A DNA stretch of 64,000 nt from Roseovarius nubinhibens ISM (lineage in GTDB: Bacteria; Pseudomonadota; Alphaproteobacteria; Rhodobacterales; Rhodobacteraceae), in contig NZ_CH724156.1 of assembly GCF_000152625.1 (NCBI RefSeq), forward strand, positions 876,966-940,965. The letters are read 5' to 3'. Below the pieces are notes generated by a model. It saw only the letters and a program-made list of their open reading frames with translations. It was not told the DNA's origin and searched no databases. The position numbers and the translations under genes were made by a program. This document shows, piece after piece, positions 59,499-64,000 of the stretch (its first letter is position 1; every line of letters begins with the position of its first letter).

Positions 59499-59527
59499 CG
59501 CCCCCGGCCAGGCTATGGCCGGAGGCG
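59499..59527 (-). terminator. Hairpin downstream of VOC gene
   Basis: An outer five-pair stem and inner CCGGCC/GGCCGG stem (59504-59509, 59517-59522), with one mismatch, enclose a 7-base loop. It lies 30 bases after the VOC gene stop on the minus strand. Confidence 0.55.
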
Positions 59528-59556
59528 TCTCACATGGTGCCCGAGATCAGCGGCGA

Positions 59557-59931
59557 TCACGCATAGCTCACCACCTCGAACTCGATCCCATCCGGCCCGT
59601 CGAAATAGAACCGCTGCCCCGGCTCGTAATCGGCGTGGTTATGCGGCTTATAGCCCGCCTCATGCACCCGCGCCTCGGTCGCGGCCAGATCCTTCACCAC
59701 GACGCCGACATGGTTGATGCCGCCGACATAGCTATAGGTCTCGCCCATGGGCTCGAGCGGCCGCCCGGGCCGGTAGAGCGCAAGATAGCTCTCGTCATCG
59801 CCGATATGCACGGAAAACCCGTCATTGATCGCCGCCCCCTGCCAGCGGATTTTCCAGCCAAAGATCTGGGCGAGTTTGGCGGCGCTGGCCTTCGGGTCCG
59901 GCACCGTGATGTTCACATGTTCGAGATGCAT
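59557..59931 (-). CDS. VOC-family (glyoxalase-like) protein, SoxR-linked
   Basis: A 124-residue protein from ATG 59931 with ribosome site AGGAAAGGA. MHLEHVNITVPDPKASAAKLAQIFGW and GGINHVGVVVKDLAATEARVHEAGY are the paired beta-alpha-beta-beta-beta units of the vicinal-oxygen-chelate fold; H4, E-type and C-terminal DGIEFEVVSY positions can bind metal. The gene is divergent from soxR with a SoxR-box between them, so it is probably induced by redox-cycling agents. Such SoxR-controlled glyoxalase-like genes are common. The substrate is unknown. Confidence 0.87.
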   Translation of the reverse strand: MHLEHVNITVPDPKASAAKLAQIFGWKIRWQGAAINDGFSVHIGDDESYLALYRPGRPLEPMGETYSYVGGINHVGVVVKDLAATEARVHEAGYKPHNHADYEPGQRFYFDGPDGIEFEVVSYA

Positions 59932-59974
59932 GGGATGTCCTTTCCTTTGATTTATCTCGAAAAACACTCTACTT

Positions 59975-59992
59975 TCTCAAGTTAACTTGAGA
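59975..59992. promoter_or_regulatory. SoxR-box (perfect 18-bp palindrome)
   Basis: TCTCAAGTTAACTTGAGA is a perfect 18-bp palindrome whose 16-bp core CTCAAGTTAACTTGAG equals the core of the E. coli soxS SoxR-box. It lies between the divergent VOC and soxR genes, 18 bases before the soxR ATG. Confidence 0.92.
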
Positions 59993-60009
59993 TCAACAGG
60001 TAAGTTTTG

Positions 60010-60495
60010 ATGAAAACCAACAGCTTATCAAATTCCGCACTGAGTATCGGCAGCATTTCCGACCGCACCGGCCTCGCCCCATCGGCCATTCGCTACTACG
60101 AGGACGAGGGGCTGATCGCGCCGGGGCGCAACGCCTCCGGCCACCGCCGCTATGCCCGTTCCGACATCCGCCGCCTGTCTTTCGTGCAAATATCCCAAGG
60201 GCTTGGTTTCACCATCGCCGAAATCCGCGAGGCGCTTTCCTCGCTTCCCGCCGACCGCGCCCCGACCAAAGCCGACTGGTCGCGCATCTCGCGCCGCTTC
60301 GGGGCCGAACTCGACGCCCGCATCGCCCGGATGCAGCTCCTGCGGACCAAGCTCGACAGCTGCATCGGCTGCGGCTGCCTGTCGCTCAAGACCTGCGCGC
60401 TCTACAACCCGCGCGACCGGGCAAAACGGCTCGGCTCCGGGCCGCGCTACCTCTTGGGCGACACCCCGCCCGACCGATCCTCTGCCCAAAAATAA
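60010..60495 (+). CDS. soxR: Redox-sensitive transcriptional regulator SoxR
   Basis: A 161-residue MerR-family protein. The N-terminal winged helix (LSIGSISDRTGLAPSAIRYYEDEGLI) is followed by a dimerisation helix and the [2Fe-2S] ligand cluster C118-I-G-C121-G-C123-x5-C129, matching E. coli SoxR. The start is ATG 60010; the TTG just before it is not needed. A SoxR-box lies directly upstream, so it controls itself and the divergent VOC gene. In alphaproteobacteria SoxR responds to redox-active compounds and regulates export or modification genes rather than a SoxS. Confidence 0.95.
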   Translation: MKTNSLSNSALSIGSISDRTGLAPSAIRYYEDEGLIAPGRNASGHRRYARSDIRRLSFVQISQGLGFTIAEIREALSSLPADRAPTKADWSRISRRFGAELDARIARMQLLRTKLDSCIGCGCLSLKTCALYNPRDRAKRLGSGPRYLLGDTPPDRSSAQK

Positions 60496-60580
60496 GGCGA
60501 ATGTGATTGACAAGCCCTGCCCGGCTCGGCCACGTCTCGGGCGATCACACATCACTTGACGGAATTGAGGAGGCATCGCG

Positions 60581-61783
60581 ATGCGTTATTCCAAGACGAT
60601 CACGGGTCTGACCGGCGGCGGTTCGGACGGGTGGGACATCTATCGCAAGGCGCGCCGGATGCAACGCGACGGCACCGAGGTGACCATGCTCACCATCGGC
60701 GAACATGACATCCGCACCGATGCCCAGATCCTCGACGCGCTGCACCGCTTCGCCCATGCCGGCCACACCGGCTACACCACCTTCGACGGCGAGCCCGAGC
60801 TCAAGGACCGCATCGCCACCCGGCTGAGCGAGCGCACCGGCGTGCCCACCACCCCTGCCAATGTGCTCATCGTGCCCGGCGGTCAGGGCGGTCTCTTTGC
60901 CGCCCATCACGCGATCTGCGATCCCGGCGACACGGCGCTCTATATCGATCCCTATTACACCACCTACCCCGGCACGATCCGCACCGTCGGCGCCATCCCC
61001 CTCGCCATCGAGGCCCGGCCCCGCCACGGGTTTCAGCCGCAGCCCGAGGACATCGCCCGCGCGGCCGATGCGGCTGGCAACGCCCGGTCGCTGCTGGTCA
61101 ACACGCCGAACAACCCGACCGGCGTCGTCTACACCCGCAAGACGCTCGAAGGCATCGCCGAAATCTGCACCGACAAGGGCCTCTGGCTTCTGTCGGACGA
61201 GGTCTATGACACCCAGGTCTGGAACGGCGATCACCTGTCGCCCCGCGCCCTGCCCGGCATGGCCGAGCGCACGCTGGTCATCGGCTCGATGTCGAAAAGC
61301 CACGCCATGACCGGCAGCCGCGTCGGCTGGGTCGTCGGCCCCGAAGAGGCCATCGCCCATATGGCCAATCTCGCGACCCACACGACCTATGGCATCTCCG
61401 GCTATATTCAGCACGCCGCCGCCTTTGCCCTCGATCTCGGCCCAGCCTTCGAGGAGCAGATTGCCGAACCCTTCCGCCGCCGCCGCGATCTGGTGATGGC
61501 GCAGATGGAGGGCCAGAACGCCGCCCGCCCGATCCCCGCCGATGGCGCCATGTATGTCATGGTCGATATCCGCAGCACCGGGCTCAGCGGCGAAGCCTTT
61601 GCCGACGGGCTCCTCGATCGGCACCATGTCGCCGTCATGCCGGGCGAAAGCTTTGGTCAGGCCGCCGCGGGCCATGTCCGCGTGGCGCTGACCGTCGCCG
61701 ATGACCTGCTCGTCGCGGCAGTCGCGCGGCTGGTCGAGCTGGCGGCAGAGCTCGCCGCGCAACACGCAGAACCCGCGCAGTAA
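60581..61783 (+). CDS. PLP-dependent aminotransferase class I/II
   Basis: A 400-residue cytoplasmic fold-type I aminotransferase with ribosome site GGAGG. Cofactor residues are N178 (NTPNNPTG), D206 and Y209 (SDEVYD) and the Schiff-base lysine K239 (GSMSKSHAMTGSR); the terminal arginine lies in GHVRVALT. The N-terminal GGSDGWDIYRKARRMQRDG is unusual in being rich in charged residues and may determine the substrate. It transaminates an amino acid with 2-oxoglutarate or pyruvate; the substrate is unknown. The inter-gene region upstream has TGTGAT and ATCACA half-sites at about 60502 and 60543. Confidence 0.87.
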   Translation: MRYSKTITGLTGGGSDGWDIYRKARRMQRDGTEVTMLTIGEHDIRTDAQILDALHRFAHAGHTGYTTFDGEPELKDRIATRLSERTGVPTTPANVLIVPGGQGGLFAAHHAICDPGDTALYIDPYYTTYPGTIRTVGAIPLAIEARPRHGFQPQPEDIARAADAAGNARSLLVNTPNNPTGVVYTRKTLEGIAEICTDKGLWLLSDEVYDTQVWNGDHLSPRALPGMAERTLVIGSMSKSHAMTGSRVGWVVGPEEAIAHMANLATHTTYGISGYIQHAAAFALDLGPAFEEQIAEPFRRRRDLVMAQMEGQNAARPIPADGAMYVMVDIRSTGLSGEAFADGLLDRHHVAVMPGESFGQAAAGHVRVALTVADDLLVAAVARLVELAAELAAQHAEPAQ

Positions 61784-61799
61784 CGAAAAATCTCCAAAC

Positions 61800-61835
61800 C
61801 TGTCCTGTTTGCGACATCTGTCGCGAATGGGACAG
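61800..61835. promoter_or_regulatory. Nested dyad upstream of MttB-like gene
   Basis: CTGTCC (61800-61805) pairs with GGACAG (61830-61835), and inside it GCGACA (61811-61816) pairs with TGTCGC (61819-61824). The 36-base element lies 17 bases after the aminotransferase stop and 192 bases before the MttB-like ATG. It could be a regulator site or a terminator stem. Confidence 0.45.
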
Positions 61836-62027
61836 ACTGCCCCCGGCGCATGGCGTCCAAATCGGGATCATTCGGCTTGGAGTGACCGATTCATGAGCCC
61901 ATGCAGCAAGATCGCATTGGTAATCTACACGATAGGCGCGGCCCGCGGACGGGCAGCGCGCGGGCGGCCATTGCCGGTCTGACACCGACTTCAGACCTCA
62001 CGCAATCTCGCTTCCCAAGGACCCCCA

Positions 62028-63566
62028 ATGACCCAGATGCAAACTCGCCGCTCCGGTGGCCGTGCCGCCCGTCGCGCCAGCCGCGCAGCCCCCGTCACCG
62101 ATGAACTGCGCTCGATCCGCCCCGGCATGGAGGGCGGCCGCTACGGCGTGCTGACCCAAGAACAGATCGAAACCATCCACGAAGCCGCCATCGAGGCGCT
62201 GGAAACCATCGGCCTCGCCGATGCGCCGCCCTCGGGCATCGAACATATGACCCGCGTCGGCGTGAAACTCGGCGACGACGGGCGGCTGCGCTTCCCGCGC
62301 GCGGTGGTCGACGCGGCGCTGCAACAGGCCGCCAAGGAAATCACCCTCTGTGGCCGCGACCCGCGCCACGATCTCCTGCTCAAGGGCAACCGCGTCCATT
62401 ACGGCACCGCCGGCGCCGCGGTGAGCATGGTCGACATCGACGGCCAGAACTACCGCGACAGCACCGTGCAGGATCTCCATGACGCGGCCCGCATCTGCGA
62501 CACGCTCGACAACATCCATTTCGTACAGCGTCCGATGGTCGCCCGCGACATCCCCGACAACCGCGAGATGGACCTCAACACGGTCTACGCCTGCACCTCC
62601 GGCACGTTCAAACATGTCGGCACCTCCTTCACCGAACCCGATTACGTCCATTCCGCCCTGGAATTGCTGCACCTGATCGCAGGCGGCGAAGAGGCCTGGC
62701 GCGCCCGGCCCTTCGTGTCGAACTCGAACTGTTTCGTCGTGCCGCCGATGAAATTCGCCACCGAAGCCTGCCAGGTCATGGAAAACTGCATCAACGGCGG
62801 CATGCCGGTGCTGCTGCTGTCGGCGGGCATGGCGGGCGCTACAACCCCCTCGACCATCGCTGGCGCGGTGGTGCAGGCCACCGCCGAATGCCTCGCCGGT
62901 CTGGTCTATGTGAACGCGGTCAAGCCGGGCCACCCGGCGATCTTCGGCACCTGGCCCTTCGGCCTCGACCTGCGCACCGGCGCGATGACCGGCGGCTCGG
63001 GCGAACAGGCGCTGCTGAGCTCGGCCTGCGCCCAGATGCACCATTTCTACGGGCTGCCCGGCGGCGCGGTCGGCGGCATCACCGATGCCAAACTGCCCGA
63101 CATGCAGGCCGGGTGGGAGGCCATGTGCTCGAACGTCATGGCCGGTCTTTCGGGGCTCAACATGGTCTATGAGGCGGCGGGCATGCACGCCTCGCTCTTG
63201 GGCTTCTGCCACGAATCGCTGATCCTGTCGGACGATCTCATCGGCCACGCCCTGCGCTGTGTGCGCGGCATCGAGGTCACCGACGAAACCCTCGCGCTCG
63301 ACCAGATGCGGCAGGTCTGCCTTGGCGGGCCGGGGCATTACCTCGGCACCGATCAGACGCTGGCGCGGATGCAATCGGACTACCAATACCCGGCGCTGGG
63401 CGACCGCACCTCGCCCAAGGAATGGGCCGAGATCGGCAAACCCAACCTCGTGGCCAAAGCCATCGCCCGCAAGGAAGAGATCCTGTCGCGCCGCGCCGCT
63501 GCACGGTTTGATCCCGAAGTGGACGCGAAAATCCGGGCGGCCTTCAACATCCACCTGCCCGCCTGA
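62028..63566 (+). CDS. MttB-family methyltransferase without pyrrolysine
   Basis: A 512-residue member of the trimethylamine methyltransferase (MttB) superfamily. YGVLTQEQIETIHEAAIEALETIGL near the N-terminus, HYGTAGAAVSMVDIDGQ, and the TIM-barrel stretches in PFVSNSNCFVVPPMKFATE and VVQATAECLAGLVYVN fit the family. The frame is continuous with no internal TAG, so it is of the non-pyrrolysine type, like the glycine betaine methyltransferase MtgB. Such proteins transfer a methyl group from a quaternary amine to a corrinoid protein; no corrinoid-protein gene is adjacent here. The 21 residues at the N-terminus are basic. Substrate (betaine, carnitine, proline betaine or other) unknown. Confidence 0.87.
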   Translation: MTQMQTRRSGGRAARRASRAAPVTDELRSIRPGMEGGRYGVLTQEQIETIHEAAIEALETIGLADAPPSGIEHMTRVGVKLGDDGRLRFPRAVVDAALQQAAKEITLCGRDPRHDLLLKGNRVHYGTAGAAVSMVDIDGQNYRDSTVQDLHDAARICDTLDNIHFVQRPMVARDIPDNREMDLNTVYACTSGTFKHVGTSFTEPDYVHSALELLHLIAGGEEAWRARPFVSNSNCFVVPPMKFATEACQVMENCINGGMPVLLLSAGMAGATTPSTIAGAVVQATAECLAGLVYVNAVKPGHPAIFGTWPFGLDLRTGAMTGGSGEQALLSSACAQMHHFYGLPGGAVGGITDAKLPDMQAGWEAMCSNVMAGLSGLNMVYEAAGMHASLLGFCHESLILSDDLIGHALRCVRGIEVTDETLALDQMRQVCLGGPGHYLGTDQTLARMQSDYQYPALGDRTSPKEWAEIGKPNLVAKAIARKEEILSRRAAARFDPEVDAKIRAAFNIHLPA

Positions 63567-63575
63567 AACAGCTTA

Positions 63576-63601
63576 GGATGAAGGGGCCTGCCCCTTCATC
63601 C
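63576..63601. terminator. Bidirectional terminator-like hairpin
   Basis: GGATGAAGGGGC (63576-63587) and GCCCCTTCATCC (63590-63601) pair perfectly over 12 bases with a minimal loop. It is 10 bases after the MttB-like stop and 18 bases from the convergent DUF4336 stop. Confidence 0.75.
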
Positions 63602-63618
63602 GCCCTCTCAAACTTAGC

Positions 63619-64000
63619 TCACTCCTCGGCCTTCGCCGCCGCCTCGGCCACCTCATCCCAGAGCCCCTTGCGCAGCTCCCGCCGATAGGCGCGCTCCAGC
63701 TCGCCACGCGCGTTCTTCATATAGCAGCGCCCATGCGCCAAGAGCACCCGCGACGGTCCCCAGCGGATCATCTCGCGCAGCGACGCCGCCAGCGCCCGCT
63801 TGTCGCCATAGGCCCGGCGCAGCAGGCTCGGCATCCGGCCATCGCTGTCATCCGCCCCGGAAAACCACACCAGCGGCCGCATCCAGACCGGCAGATGCGC
63901 GGTCTCGAGGCTTTGCAGAATATCCGTGAGGATCAGACTGCGGCTCGCCTTGTGAAAAAACACATATTCCGTGTGGCGACGGCTGCCCGCGATCAAAAGC
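63619..64000 (-). CDS. DUF4336 protein (metallo-beta-lactamase-like), C-terminal part
   Basis: The frame is open to the right edge, so only the last ~127 residues are seen. HTEYVFFHKASRSLILTDILQSLE and SRVLLAHGRCY correspond to late strands of DUF4336 proteins, which resemble a degenerate metallo-beta-lactamase fold. The C-terminal helix is rich in charged residues. Full length is usually about 240 residues. The function is unknown. Convergent with the MttB-like gene across a hairpin. Confidence 0.65.
   Translation of the reverse strand, partial: LLIAGSRRHTEYVFFHKASRSLILTDILQSLETAHLPVWMRPLVWFSGADDSDGRMPSLLRRAYGDKRALAASLREMIRWGPSRVLLAHGRCYMKNARGELERAYRRELRKGLWDEVAEAAAKAEE

Noticed and set aside
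62028..63566. Pyrrolysine (amber read-through) in the MttB-like gene
   Set aside because: The 512-codon frame has no internal TAG and ends normally, so it is the non-pyrrolysine type.
1..64000. CRISPR arrays, rRNA genes, transposases, prophage genes
   Set aside because: No regularly spaced repeats, rRNA sequence or mobile-element proteins were recognised on either strand.

Overview
The window is a GC-rich chromosomal segment from an alphaproteobacterium, almost certainly the Rhodobacteraceae (Roseobacter group). This is inferred from the gene set: a TakP/DctQM-type TRAP transporter, a large covalent-flavin dimethylglycine/sarcosine dehydrogenase-like enzyme, methanethiol oxidase, a non-pyrrolysine MttB homologue, SoxR with a SoxR-box, and an imelysin/di-haem operon. 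Genes are dense and many neighbours overlap by ATGA. I see no rRNA, insertion sequence, integrase, phage or CRISPR array. There is one tRNA gene, tRNA-Thr(TGT).

Layout. 0-1.2 kb: C-terminal end of TamB. 1.2-6.2 kb (minus): a putative iron-responsive operon of imelysin, di-haem oxidoreductase, second imelysin and DUF1513 protein. 6.5-10.6 kb: a FrnE/DsbA-like oxidoreductase and a complete TRAP transporter. 10.7-13.1 kb: dimethylglycine dehydrogenase-like enzyme. 13.2-15.8 kb (minus): an XRE-cupin regulator followed by LysE, GFA, GFA and LysE genes, with two 27-bp dyads upstream of the regulator. 16.1-18.2 kb: methanethiol oxidase and a membrane protein. 18.2-28.4 kb: a nitrogen-compound island built around a LysR regulator, with DUF1028 + N-carbamoyl-D-amino-acid hydrolase on one side and a polyamine-type ABC transporter, amidohydrolase, second DUF1028 protein and FAD oxidoreductase on the other. 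Matching ATAA-N7-TTAT boxes lie in front of both arms. 28.5-30 kb: tRNA-Thr, then a quinone-reductase/HxlR pair. 30-34.2 kb: an XRE regulator, orphan peptide-type binding protein and YtcJ-like amidohydrolase. 34.4-38.7 kb: flippase, ParB-like protein, phosphotransferase and sulfotransferase-like protein, probably for cell-surface polysaccharide.

38.9-54 kb is mostly housekeeping: uvrB, a membrane-anchored NYN/PIN nuclease, dtd, an esterase, an AlkA-type glycosylase, an MFS exporter, a MarR-RND efflux operon, an NDUFAF6-like protein, cimA and cysS. A 13-residue ORF with four Cys codons lies just upstream of cysS. 54.1-59.4 kb (minus) holds a haem-copper terminal oxidase cluster (CtaG, CopD-like, subunit II, fused subunit I+III, small membrane protein). 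Subunit II lacks the CuA ligands, so a quinol oxidase is predicted. A DUF2231 gene on the opposite strand is wedged inside the cluster. 59.5-64 kb: a VOC protein and SoxR around a palindromic SoxR-box, an aminotransferase, an MttB-family methyltransferase, and the end of a DUF4336 gene.

The strongest candidates for undescribed biology are the Cys-codon leader before cysS, the oxidase cluster with its embedded antisense gene, the LysR-controlled DUF1028/carbamoylase island, and the XRE-LysE-GFA-GFA-LysE operon with its paired operators. Function statements rest on reading translated sequence and recognising family motifs; no database search was run.
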